From the NCBI GenBank assembly GCA_905221605.1, contig CAJNDS010002438.1, positions 1-64,000 on the forward strand: DNA of 64,000 nt. The letters are read 5' to 3'. Shown piece by piece: positions 51,690 to 60,730 of the stretch. The stretch comes from Symbiodinium natans. Its lineage: Eukaryota; Sar; Dinophyceae; Suessiales; Symbiodiniaceae. A model generated the notes under the pieces. That model did not search any database and was not told the DNA's origin. It saw only the letters and a program-made list of their open reading frames with translations. The translations under genes were made by a program, and so were the position numbers. Every line of letters begins with the position of its first letter. The first letter of the stretch is position 1.

Positions 51690-52345
51690 CCCTAGCCCCT
51701 AAACCCTAAACCTAAACCCTAAACCCCAAACCCCAAACCCTAAACCTAGGCATGAGTAGTCTTGCGGGCCCCAAATAGCCACTAAGCAGGCCATGGGTCC
51801 TTTAGGCATACGTCCTTTGGTCGCTTCTCCAAACTATGGTCCCCTTTTGGGGATACCAGTACAAGGCGCCATATTCACGGTACCCAAAAAAGGACCCAGA
51901 ACTTTGAGAACTGACCATATGAAACGGGGTCTATATTTCTGTTATTGGTGAGTGTATATAAGGTTCCTTTTCAATATTGGTGAGGATTGGTGAGGTGTAT
52001 AATATTGAAATATAAACCCTACTTCATATACCCAAAAAAGAATTCCTACTTTTACAAGCTTGCTTCGTTCTATTTTTGAAGGCTTTCTAGGGGGCTCCCC
52101 AAACCCTTATAGACCCTTACTAAACACCTAAACGCTTGCCTATTCAAACCCAAGAGGCTCCCAAAAACACCCCAGAATTCAGGCGACCCAAACCTTTCTT
52201 AGGGGTAGTTACATGGTCCCTTAGAATGGGCCCTTAAAAGGGGACCTCGTATAAGGTGTACCCTATACAAATCAAGGGCCCATACATCAGAACCCTTTAA
52301 AGGAGGTAAGGGACCACATTAAGAGCCCAGATGAAACTGAACCCA
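51690..52345. other. Repeat-rich, no exon
   Basis: CCCTAAA tract 51695-51750; MITE-like stretches at about 51830-51922 and 52200-52345 (GGGTAGTT family). 51940-52030 has an imperfect hairpin around ATATTGGTGAGGATTGG. Confidence 0.5.
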
Positions 52346-52405
52346 AACCCTAAACCCTAAACCCTAAACCCTAAACCCTAAACCCTGAACTACCCTTAGA
52401 ACCCT

Positions 52406-52490
52406 GAGGCGGCGGCTGCACGACCAGCTCCACGTTCTCCTTGGTGGCCGGCTCACCTTGCAGGCGCGAGACGAATTTTGAGGATTCATT
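52406..52490 (-). CDS. Candidate exon
   Basis: Minus strand SSKFVSRLQGEPATK then ENVELVVQPPPQ. Telomere-like tracts lie at 52346-52390 and 52507-52547. Function unknown. Confidence 0.5.
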
Positions 52491-52617
52491 TTTCTTTTGT
52501 TTTGCCACCCCTAAACCCTAAACCCTAAACCCTAAACCCTAAACTCGCAACTACACTGCAGGGAGGGGGTTTAGGGCTACTTTTTTGGGGTTTAGGGTTT
52601 AGGGTCTAGGGGGGTTC

Positions 52618-52712
52618 AGATGAAAGGCTGGGATGGGGCGGAAGGCTTCCTGCCGGCTCTCAGAGCTTCCTTGAGATTCTCGAGCCTTCATGGAAGACTC
52701 AAGTCGCAACCC
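52618..52712 (-). CDS. Candidate exon
   Basis: Minus strand RLESSMKARESQGSS then ESRQEAFRPIPAFHL. Bounded by telomere-like tracts (52580-52605 and 52711-52819). Function unknown. Confidence 0.45.
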
Positions 52713-52819
52713 TAAACCCTAAACCCTAAACCCTAAACCCTAAGCCCTAAGCCCTAAACCCTAAACCCTAAGCCCTAAACCCTAAGCCCCAAACCCTAAA
52801 CCCTAAACCCTAAACCCTG
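52711..52819. repeat. Telomere-like array with CCCTAAG variants
   Basis: About 15 units, CCCTAAA interspersed with CCCTAAG. A CATAAT microsatellite follows at 52900-53015. Confidence 0.93.
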
Positions 52820-53009
52820 TTGCAAGAAGTACGGGCAGGGGCTCAGGCTTCATGCTGGCCAGAAGTCATCCCAACCAGGGCGAGGCTTGTGAAGCCCTCA
52901 TATAATAATCATAATAATCATAATCATAATCATAATCATAATCATAATCGTAATAGCAGCAATCATAATCATACTACAAATAGCAATAATAATACCAGTA
53001 ATAACAATA

Positions 53010-53230
53010 ATGAATGGAGGCTCAGTAGCTTCCATGGGGACAAATGGCTTCGCCTCTTGCTCCTTGTGAGAGGATTTATCCTCCATCGTCACAGCATAGA
53101 AGTCGGGAAGGCCCAAAAGTCTCTTCAGCATCGATGAAAGATCGTTGCTTTTGCCCTTCGTATTTCTTGAGGCCAGCGACGTCATCGACGTTGCTTCAAG
53201 GTCCTTCGATGGAAGGGCTCGATGTTGCCT
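53010..53230 (-). CDS. Candidate exon
   Basis: Minus strand SKDLEATSMTSLASR, NTKGKSNDLSSMLKRLL, GLPDFYAVTMEDKS, HKEQEAKPFVPME. Reads well for about 70 codons. Function unknown. Confidence 0.5.
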
Positions 53231-53383
53231 GGCCTTTGCTGTGGTCTTAGGTTTTGAGGGGTTGCGACTCTCGCGCTCGCGCGCAGCACCCGTCTAGCGA
53301 CGGTTCCATGGGGCTGGTTACAAGGGTACTGAGGTGCTTAGGGTTATCTGGCTTGCCGGCTCACTGGTCCGAAGGCAAGACCC

Positions 53384-53445
53384 TAAACCCTAAACCCTAA
53401 ACCCTAAACCCTAAACCCTAAACCCTAAACCCTAAACCCTAAACA
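53384..53445. repeat. Telomere-like array, ~9 x CCCTAAA
   Basis: Near-perfect array; shorter tracts at 53688-53735. Confidence 0.95.
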
Positions 53446-53744
53446 CACGAAAACTCAACCACCACCCCGCAAACATGCCGTGCCCCGATCGATTTGAGAG
53501 TTATAGCAACCTACAAATACAGACGAACAAGAACCCGACACCAGCCCTGTAGCATGGCCTTCTACCCGCTTTCCAAGGAAAGGTACCACAACACGGAATC
53601 ACAAGGGGGGTTTCCGAATGGAGGTGTACCGTATTGGGGTCGTTGTTATAAGGGAATCCTACTATTTTGGGGACTATATTGGAAAACCCTAAACCCTAAA
53701 CCCTAAACCCTAAACCCCAACCCTCAACCCTAAACCCCCCCATA

Positions 53745-53843
53745 AGAATCATCAGCCCGCGGCCGAGAAAGTCGCTGCGCATCTGCCGCTCACCCATTTC
53801 TTTCCACCGGAACTCCAGGGGGCGGCCCACCTTGTCTATACTT
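53745..53843 (-). CDS. Candidate exon
   Basis: After CCACCCCCAG: SIDKVGRPLEFRWKEM then GERQMRSDFLGRGLMIL. Bounded by telomere-like arrays on both sides (53688-53735, 53866-53912). Function unknown. Confidence 0.5.
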
Positions 53844-53910
53844 CTGGGGGTGGGGGGGGAGGAGGTTTAGGGTTTAGGGTTTAGGGTTTAGGGTTTAGGG
53901 TTTAGGGTTT

Positions 53911-54046
53911 AGGGGTAGTTGCATGGGTCCCTCAATATGGGCCCTTACAAGGGGAGCCCTTATATACCCCCTATTTTCCCTATACAAATTGGGACCATAC
54001 ATCAGATAAGGGACCATCTTCAGGGCGCCTGAAACTACCCTAAGGC
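53911..54046. mobile_element. MITE-like element, GGGTAGTT family
   Basis: Inverted ends GGGTAGTTGCATGGGTCCC / CCTGAAACTACCC with GGGACCATACATCAGA inside. Confidence 0.7.
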
Positions 54047-54290
54047 CTTGGTACACGCCATCTGCGGTCCTTATGCAAGCGCCCTGGCCACACAAAGGCC
54101 TTCAAAAACCATCTTCAACTCGGGGGCACTTCCCTGTGGGATTTCAACACGCTAAACCCTTTTGCGCCAGGCCTCACTCAAGTGCCTGATTGCAGACTCT
54201 CTCTCTCGTGTTGTGCACCCAAACCCTAAACCCTAAGCCTAAACCCTAAACCTAAACCCTAAACCCTAACCCTAAACCCTAAGCCTAAAC

Positions 54291-54393
54291 CTTAAATCCG
54301 CCAAAAGCACGCAGCAGTCCGTCGTTTTCCTGGCACCCTGGGTTTCCGAAGGCCCGGGCGCTGATAACGATCTCCATCGGGTTGCTGTCAACC
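54291..54393 (-). CDS. Exon with telomere-like splice borders
   Basis: After GCGCACTTAG: VDSNPMEIVISARAFG then NPGCQENDGLLRAFGGF, followed by GTTTAGGCTTAGGG. Both borders touch telomere-like sequence, and the donor is a TTTAGG unit. Function unknown. Confidence 0.6.
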
Positions 54394-54689
54394 CTAAGTG
54401 CGCAGGGTGGTTTGGTTTAGGGTTTAGGGGTTTAGGGTTTGGGGTTTGGGGTTTTTGAATTTCACAAGCCAGGCGGCAGCGATGGACCCCGATCCCCATT
54501 ATGATTCTGCTCTTGCGGGTCAAGTTAGGGGTCGTTTCCTAAAATGAGGGACCTTTGAGAGGAGATCATTTGGGGGTAGGGGCGGGGGGTCCCCCTTTAA
54601 GGGGATTCATTTCTATTTGGGGTGTAAAGGGGGATACACCTTTTTTGGGTGAAATTCCCGTTTGTGTGACGTCAACCATGCCAGCAAAC

Positions 54690-54890
54690 CCTAAACCCTA
54701 AACCCTAAACCCTAAACCCTAAACCGAAAGTCTGTGCCCTGTGAAGCTTCCGCTACGAAACGCCCGGACATTTGGGCGTGCGGCTCTTTGATGTGGCGCT
54801 GGACTACCTGCGAGGAGGAGAGTGGGGGGAGGGGGGGGTTTAGGGTTTAGGGTTTTACGGTTTAGGGTTTAGGGTTTAGGGTTTAGGTGG
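54690..54890. repeat. Telomere-like tracts
   Basis: CCCTAAA at 54685-54726 and TTTAGGG at 54838-54888. 54530-54655 has an imperfect G-rich/C-rich inverted repeat. Confidence 0.9.
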
Positions 54891-54915
54891 GCAGTTCTGG
54901 TGTCGACACTCACAC

Positions 54916-55011
54916 TGGGGACTGGGCCTCAAGGATAGGCTCGGGCAAGATGCCTGCAGCACAACGCGACTGCGACTGCGCGCGCTGCCAGTCCGATGTC
55001 TCCAGATGCAT
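54916..55011 (-). CDS. Candidate exon
   Basis: Minus strand MHLETSDWQRAQSQS then RCAAGILPEPILEAQSP, donor GTGTGAG. Function unknown. A TATG microsatellite lies at 55040-55140. Confidence 0.5.
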
Positions 55012-55499
55012 CACTCTCTTTTCTTCTAACTGTATGAATGTACGGTATGTATGTATGATTTATGTATGTATGTGTGTATGTCTGTATGTATGTATGTATG
55101 TATGCATGTATGTATGTATGAAATGTATGATTCTGTATGTATGAGCCGCTCTGCACCCGGGAAGTTATAAAGAAGCCTTGAACACAGAAGTCTTTTGTGT
55201 CACCAGGCGTCAGGCGCAGGAGAGGCTCGATTTCTGCAGCTGCCTCTGTGGCCTATGGAGCAGGCGTTTAGGGTTTAGGGTTTAGTTTTTTTTTCAGGGT
55301 TTAGGGTTTCGGGTTTAGGTTGGTTTCGATGTTTTTCCCTCCACCCCCCATGCAAGCTCCCACAGCTTCGTGGCATGGGACTGGGGCGAGGCAAAAGCCC
55401 CTGAGAAGGGAACACAAGGTTTAAGTAAACAACAACAACCGGGGGCTTTGTGACTTTGTGAACATGCTTGACGACTAAAAACGGGCGATAAGCTCTCTG

Positions 55500-55590
55500 T
55501 GATATTCCCAATCACTTCCGCACGCAAGCGCCGCACCTCTCGCACCTTCTCCTCCTGTACTTGCTGGATCATTTGCTTCAACTCCTTGCG
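55500..55590 (-). CDS. Coiled-coil exon
   Basis: Minus strand KELKQMIQQVQEEKVREV then RRLRAEVIGNITESL, charged heptad-like. A second small frame SHATKLWELAWGVEGK follows a CCCCAG at about 55380. Function unknown. Confidence 0.5.
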
Positions 55591-55649
55591 GGGGTTTAGG
55601 GTTTAGGATTTAGGGTTTCGGGTTTAGGATGGAAGAGCACAGAACATTG

Positions 55650-57240
55650 CAGCACTTGACAGCATCTTACTGCACTCCGGCTCGATTCCTAAGGTCTGCT
55701 GGACAGAAGCGTGCTTGAGCAATCTTTCGCAAGTGCTTGGTCCCTGTTTCTAGCCTAAGTACAGAAGGCCGAAAAACTAAACATCGGTAGGACCACCTCT
55801 GCAACAAACACCGACATTTCCAGTCACACGCCAAACTTTTGGGGTTCAGGGCTTCGGGGTTTCAAAACCACTGGCTGCCGATTGACCCAAAGCTGATGCT
55901 GGGCGGCAGGCTTTCTCGCTCCCATCTCAGTCACAGCCAATCTTCAGATGCACACGCACAGGTACACAAAGTCCAGACAGTCCTCCCCTCCTTCACCTAC
56001 TGAACGATTCTTTCTGGACAACGCTGCTAAACAATTAGGAGCGGCAGATAAGAAATCCCCACTCTTCCAAGCTCCTGAGCTAGCGTCTGTTTCGCCTGTG
56101 TCAACGTGCAAACTCCATCCGGTGGCTGTGAGGAGCATCTAATCATCTAATCGCACTAAGCCGAGGTCTGACTATACAGACTCTCGAACAATCGTAAAGT
56201 CACGAGTACGATCAGTGACCTATCCCCATGCAAGCAGGAGAAAGCTAGTGACAACCCTGAACCCTAAACCCTGAGCCCTGATTCTTCTGTCAAGCCGCTG
56301 AGATGGCACACGAGCCGGTGCTTCTCAAAACTGAAGGGAACCCTGCGACCTCTGAGAAGGTGAGCTCTTCGTACCGTAGGGTTTAGGGTTTAGGGTTTAG
56401 GGTTTAGGGTTTAGGGTTTAGGGTTTAGGGTTTAGGGTTTAGGGTTTAGGGTACGTGCTGGCACCAGCTTTCTGGCGAGTCGCGCCGTAAACTCTTACGG
56501 GGTATAAGGACCCCAGGAGGGATCCTTCAATCCTATTCCCCCTTCTATACACCTCATTTAGAGGCCCTATACACCTTAGTAGCCCCTGAATACCCCCAAA
56601 CAACCCTAAACCCTAAACCCTAAACCCTAAACCCTTTTGAGCAACGGACTTTGGAGGCTGCCGGCAAACATGCAACTTCTTAGAAGTCAAACCCCAAACC
56701 CCAAACCCCTAAGATCCCTGGAAAAAGGGTCTCTCCCTTCGTCCCTTGGAAATCTAAAAATCCCTCAGCCCTGCAAAGCCCAATCTGCCGTGGTTGCTCG
56801 CCAAGGGACGGGCCCTGGAGTTGCACTCAGGGTTTAGGGTTTAGGGTTTAGGGTTTAGGGTTTCGGGTTTCGGGTTTAGGGCTTAGGTCTCCCCATGTCT
56901 CCCCCCCCCCCCCCCCGTAGGTGCAGCTGCGTAAGATTTGCCGATGGCTTTGAGCAAGCCACGTAGGATGCATACAGGTTTAGGGGTTTAGGGTTTAGGG
57001 CTTAGAGGTTAGGGACAGAAAACTCGCGTTCTATAGTAGTTCATTCTGGTAAGCGCGGGGCCTCGCGGCAGTGTCATCACATGCTGGCCGGGCCATGCCC
57101 GGAATTCTGACAGTCCTGCTCCAAGTTTTCATGGTGAGCCCTAAACCCTAAACCCTAAACCCTAAACCCTAAATACGGTCGAACTTCCTTGACTGGAAAC
57201 CTGCCGAGCGTCAGCTGTCCAAGCCCAAGAAGCCTACAAG
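55650..57240. other. Unassigned, with telomere-like arrays
   Basis: TTTAGGG x10 at 56378-56452; CCCTAAA at 56602-56636 and 57138-57172; TTTAGGG at 56829-56885. Plus-strand frame SPTERFFLDNAAKQLG near 55990 is open, as is the minus strand. No exon assigned. Confidence 0.4.
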
Positions 57241-57304
57241 TAACACCTTGCTGATTCCCAACCCTAAACCCTAAACCCTGAACCCTAAACCCCCCCCCTC
57301 ACAC

Positions 57305-57517
57305 GGAGCAGCAGCCAAACAGGCCTTTTTGGCAGAGCTGATTGAAGGTTCGCGACTGGCCCTCCAGCATGTGGCCCATGGCAAGAGACCTCAGCGACAA
57401 AAGGGCAAGCCCACAGGATACTGCACCTCGCAAGTACAGAAGGCAGGCATGATAAGGCATGCTTCGCTTCATTTCTCGTAGGCGCAGTCGTGCCATTTGC
57501 GTGCAGTCTGCTCCGAT
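57305..57517 (-). CDS. CNG-like channel gene: downstream exon (candidate 15)
   Basis: Minus strand ARLRLREMKRSMPYH, ACLLYLRGAVSCGLALL, RSLAMGHMLEGQSRTF, then KGLFGCCS before GTGTGAGG. Reads well, with donor directly before a telomere-like tract. Phase to the previous exon is not settled, so membership of the channel gene is tentative. Confidence 0.45.
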
Positions 57518-57800
57518 TGGCGCCGCGCAGATACATGAAAACACCGCGTCGTGTTCGTTCCATTGTTATACAGATATTACAGATACTTAAGGCATGTTGC
57601 AGTTGCTGCGCCACATGGCGACCGTCGACTGCTTTGATCAATCCTGCGCTCAGCCAGCTTAGGCGAGTGCACCTCTTTGTGTGTCGATTCCCAAGCTTGG
57701 CATTGGCTTCACGGAATCAACTGTCGCTAAGACCAACAATGCTCACCTTCACAGCAACAACCCTAAACCCTAAACCCTAAACCCCAAACCCCAAAGAGGC

Positions 57801-57881
57801 CGGAAGCATTCATGCCAGGCTCGGCTACGTTCACGTGTGGTTAAGGCGAAGGTACCAGCATCTGTGGCGACATGGTGAAAC
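57801..57881 (-). CDS. CNG-like channel gene: exon 14
   Basis: After CCCTAGTAG: FHHVATDAGTFALTT then RERSRAWHECF. One leading base completes a codon left by the 38-base exon 13. The end is probably a GC donor (GCCTC) at the start of a TTTGGGG/TTTAGGG tract. Family-specific region, function unknown. Confidence 0.5.
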
Positions 57882-58075
57882 CTACTAGGGTTTAGGGTTT
57901 AGGGTTTAGGCTACTCCAATAGTCCATGACTTTCCAATGGCCAGGATGTCCGTGACACATGATTACATCCCTATCCCTAAACCGTAAACCCTATAAACCC
58001 TAAACCTCATAAACCCTAAACCCTGAACCCGAAACCCTAAACCATATAAACCCTAAACCCTAAACCGATACTTAC

Positions 58076-58113
58076 AAACATGCAGCATTTGCTGTCGGCA
58101 CATTGCGGCCGAC
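58076..58113 (-). CDS. CNG-like channel gene: micro-exon 13
   Basis: 38 bases between CGACCTAG and the strong donor GTAAGTATC: VGRNVPTANAAC plus two bases. It links exon 12 (phase 0) to exon 14 in frame. Confidence 0.5.
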
Positions 58114-58192
58114 CTAGGTCGCCATGGCAGACGTTGGTGTGTGTGTGTGTGTGTGTGAATCTTTGGGGCCCACAGTCACGTTTGTGAAAGCT

Positions 58193-58294
58193 GGGGGTTT
58201 ACGATACTAGCGGCACCTTCTTGGGGTCCTTATTATGAGGGAATCCTTTTTTGGGGGGTCTGGGTTAAGGGATCCCTTATCTTCGTAAACCCCC
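58193..58294. mobile_element. MITE-like element, GGGGGTTT family, in an intron
   Basis: Ends GGGGGTTTACGA / TTCGTAAACCCCC with AGCT on both sides (58189-58192, 58295-58298). Lies in the intron between exons 12 and 13 of the channel gene. Confidence 0.75.
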
Positions 58295-58386
58295 AGCTGG
58301 GTTAAGAATGAAGAAGCGCTGCGATTCGCAGCTGCAGCGTTCATCGAATTGTGGATATACACGACCGTACTTCAGACAGCCTACAC

Positions 58387-58608
58387 AGGGAATGTGCCCA
58401 ATGGAGTATCCATGCCTTGTCCGAAGCGAAGCCCTTGCATGATGTGCGTCTCTAGGGATCTCTGCTTCTGCAGGACATCTTTGACGCTGTATGCCAAGCT
58501 CGTAATGTCTGAGTTTGGTTCGTTCACCCGCGCCCAATTGCTGCCGGTCATCTCAAGCTGAACTCGCCCGTTGGCGAACCGGACCTTGCATCGGGAAACG
58601 CACGTCTC
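58387..58608 (-). CDS. CNG-like channel gene: exon 12
   Basis: 74 codons, ETCVSRCKVRFANGRV, QLEMTGSNWARVNEP, SDITSLAYSVKDVLQ, QGLRFGQGMDTPLG, donor GTGTAG. Starts in the target duplication of the adjacent MITE intron and continues exon 11 in frame (RNRFIF then ETCVS). Confidence 0.65.
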
Positions 58609-58805
58609 CTCAGTGGCCCAGTAACCCTATTACAATAAGGTGCCCCTTTTTTGGTTGGTTACTTTATAAGGGAACCCAGAACCAAAAAAAGGGTAAGTGG
58701 CCCAGTAGCCATATCACAATAAGGGCACCCTTTTTTTGGTTGGTGACTTTCTAAAGGGAACCCAGAACCAAACAAAAGGGGTAAAGGGTACCACTGGGCT
58801 AGCAA
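58609..58805. mobile_element. Introner-like MITE dimer, AGCCCAGTAG family
   Basis: Two tandem copies of the family (about 58613-58690 and 58691-58805), outer ends TGGCCCAGTA / TACCACTGGGCTA, target duplication GTCTC at 58604-58608 and 58806-58810. On the minus strand the intron is element plus one duplication copy, 202 bases, with GA at the donor (GAGACTT) and AG at the acceptor (CACTGAG). Confidence 0.8.
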
Positions 58806-58810
58806 GTCTC

Positions 58811-59145
58811 AAAGATGAAGCGGTTGCGAACGCACGCGATGAACTCGCTCATGTCGGAGAGGTTCACCATGATGACTTTTGCATTGGGCATATTGGCCAT
58901 CATTCCAGCGGCCGCGGGTTGTAGCATGTTCAAAAGGCAAACAAGCAGCTCCAGTAAGCAAGTCAAGCCGATGGCTGGGTTACGCACTGCATTTGCCACA
59001 CAGTCTGGCAGGAACTCGAAGACAACTGCCATGTCTTCGATGCCATCAGCGAGGAAGTGTTGAAGCAAGGTAATCCGCTCGTTGGACCCAAGTGTGTGCC
59101 AGGCTTCCTCGAGGCAGCTTCGACTCACAAGTCGCCAGGGGGTCT
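58811..59145 (-). CDS. CNG-like channel gene: exon 11
   Basis: 335 bases: TPWRLVSRSCLEEAW, GSNERITLLQHFLADG, IEDMAVVFEFLPDCV, CLLELLVCLLNMLQP, DMSEFIACVRNRFIF. Helical, stop-free over 110 codons. Starts after GGTTAAG with two bases that complete a codon from exon 10. Biological role of this C-terminal region unknown. Confidence 0.65.
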
Positions 59146-59246
59146 CTTAACCGTCTAGCGCTCTCATTATTCTGTCGGTATAGGGTTTAGGGTCTAAGGT
59201 GTTATATTTTTGCACCCGCATAGCTGGGTTTAGGGACTGTCTCAGC

Positions 59247-59439
59247 CTTCCCCCCTCCCTTTCTCGTTTCGATCCTGCAGCTGCCGGTAGGCATTTCGAT
59301 CCTCCACACGTGCGAGGCAAGCCAGCCGCACCAAAACCAGATCCTCTGGGGTCAGGAACGGGACGTTCAGCACGTGGGCCCGAGCCTCGAGGTATCCTTG
59401 GAAGAGATCACACACGTCAAACGCTTCGAAGAAGGAGTT
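59247..59439 (-). CDS. CNG-like channel gene: exon 10
   Basis: NSFFEAFDVCDLFQG, YLEARAHVLNVPFLT, PEDLVLVRLACLARV. Acceptor CTCAAAG, probable GC donor (GAAG/GCTGAG). 64 codons plus one base, matching the two-base start of exon 11. Confidence 0.55.
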
Positions 59440-59553
59440 CTTTGAGTCGGAAGCCGCTTCTCACCACAGTCTAACCGTATGCGACCGCTGTTTCTCTACA
59501 GTCTACAGTATGCCGCATCGAAAAAAAGGGAAGAAAAAAAGGCTTGGGGCGGC

Positions 59554-59775
59554 AGGGCATCCCCAATAGATGCCGCAGGCTGAGGCCTCGAGAAGGTACT
59601 TGAGCATGCGGACGCCTTCGATGACACTTTCTGCGCGCCTTGCAGTCAGGAATTTCGAGCCCCGCCCTGCGTTGAGGCCACTCATGAAGCCAAGGAGGAA
59701 GAGGATATAGAAGCGTAGAACCTCGGAGCCATCCCGTTTCACATTCTCCTGGAGTTGGAGCACGTTGGCGGGCAC
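59554..59775 (-). CDS. CNG-like channel gene: exon 9
   Basis: VPANVLQLQENVKRDG, SEVLRFYILFLLGF, RRAESVIEGVRMLKYLL, ASACGIYWGCP. Begins in the GTGCC target duplication of the MITE intron and is in frame with exon 8 (GEN then VPANV). The end is probably a GC donor; uncertain. Confidence 0.65.
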
Positions 59776-59880
59776 CTACACTCCCCTTAGAACCTCAAAA
59801 AAAATACTATGTTCAATATCCTCTTGGGTTTTTATATAAACAAAAAATACAAAAAATGGCTCCCAAGGGGGATGTACGTA
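59776..59880. mobile_element. Introner-like MITE, ACTCCCCTTAG family
   Basis: 105 bp with ends CTACACTCCCCTTAG / CAAGGGGGATGTACGTA and target duplication GGCAC at 59771-59775 and 59881-59885. On the minus strand the intron (59885 to 59776, 110 bases) is element plus one duplication copy. The GT donor lies in the duplication (GTGCC) and the AG acceptor is the element end (GTGTAG). Confidence 0.85.
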
Positions 59881-59885
59881 GGCAC

Positions 59886-60128
59886 ATTCTCGCCCTGCAG
59901 CATCTGCGCCAGGTTGAAGATTGAGTGCAAGTTCAAAGCGCCTGTGGCATACATCAAGCCCTCCTCACTCAAGGCTTGCACGGAGGGCACGACATTCTTG
60001 TAGTTGTCAATCAAGTAGAGCACCACGTTCTCTGGGCTTCTTTCATGCTTGGGCACTTGGTTTGAGACGATCTTGGACTTTCCCAGGGACCGGATTGCGA
60101 GGAGAACCAGCACCGCATGGATCTTCTC
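59886..60128 (-). CDS. CNG-like channel gene: exon 8
   Basis: 81 codons: EKIHAVLVLLAIRSLG, KSKIVSNQVPKHERSP, ENVVLYLIDNYKNVV, NLHSIFNLAQMLQGEN. Acceptor CGCCGCCAG; phase 0 at both ends; joins exon 7 (GWQMAQ) in frame. Confidence 0.7.
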
Positions 60129-60167
60129 CTGGCGGCGTGTCCGACCGGCAAGAAAAACGAACCATCA

Positions 60168-60305
60168 CTTGGAGTTTCATGGTACTTATTAACCAATTAT
60201 GACAGTACTTCCCACTTATAAGCGCCTCAAGTGCCCTAATATGGTGAAAAGTACAGTCATAAGTACAGTTATGATTGGATAACAAGTATACCATGAACCT
60301 CCAAG
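60168..60305. mobile_element. MITE-like element, CTTGGAGGTTCATGG family, intronic
   Basis: Inverted ends CTTGGAGTTTCATGGTA / TACCATGAACCTCCAAG. Lies with a GGATGTTCC-family element (60345-60498) in the intron between exons 7 and 8. Confidence 0.75.
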
Positions 60306-60344
60306 CAAGGTCTCAGGGGTTCAGGCTTGCAGTCCCTGGCTGTG

Positions 60345-60498
60345 CCCCCTTCTACTAACAGTCCTCAACAAGGATTTTAGTCCCCCCCCCCCCCTTGCCC
60401 CCCCCGGGCCCCCCCCGGGCCCCCCCCGGCCCACCCCCCCTCCCTAGTCTTATAGTCCCTATTTTAGGACTGCAAGTAAAATTGTGGAGGAACATCCG
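60345..60498. mobile_element. MITE-like element, GGATGTTCC family, with C-runs
   Basis: Left part CCCCCTTCTACTAACAGTCC, right part TGGAGGAACATCC. The middle is expanded by C/G-rich runs (about 60380-60445). Confidence 0.6.
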
Positions 60499-60503
60499 AA
60501 GAC

Positions 60504-60649
60504 CTGAGCCATTTGCCATCCTGCCTTGGTGGGCCTGATCCAACTCACAATGTGCTGCAGCTGATCCCACTGGGATGGCAGAAGCTTTGCAGAGGGTGGC
60601 TGCACGTTGGTGAAGATGTCGTAGCGGTTGTGCACCAAGGCCAGGGTAC
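60504..60649 (-). CDS. CNG-like channel gene: exon 7
   Basis: 146 bases: TLALVHNRYDIFTNVQPP, SAKLLPSQWDQLQHIV, SWIRPTKAGWQMAQ. Acceptor GCTTCTCTCCAG, donor GTCTTC. The first two bases complete a Gly codon with exon 6. Confidence 0.7.
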
Positions 60650-60730
60650 CTGGAGAGAAGCTCAGCATGAAGCACACTTTAAGCCGTTTTTCCGCAGGGA
60701 AGGGACGCTTTAGAAGACTTAAGTGACTTG

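Noticed and set aside
55040-55140. Protein-coding repeat in the TATG microsatellite
   Set aside because: Simple-sequence translation (MYVC repeats), no supporting signal.
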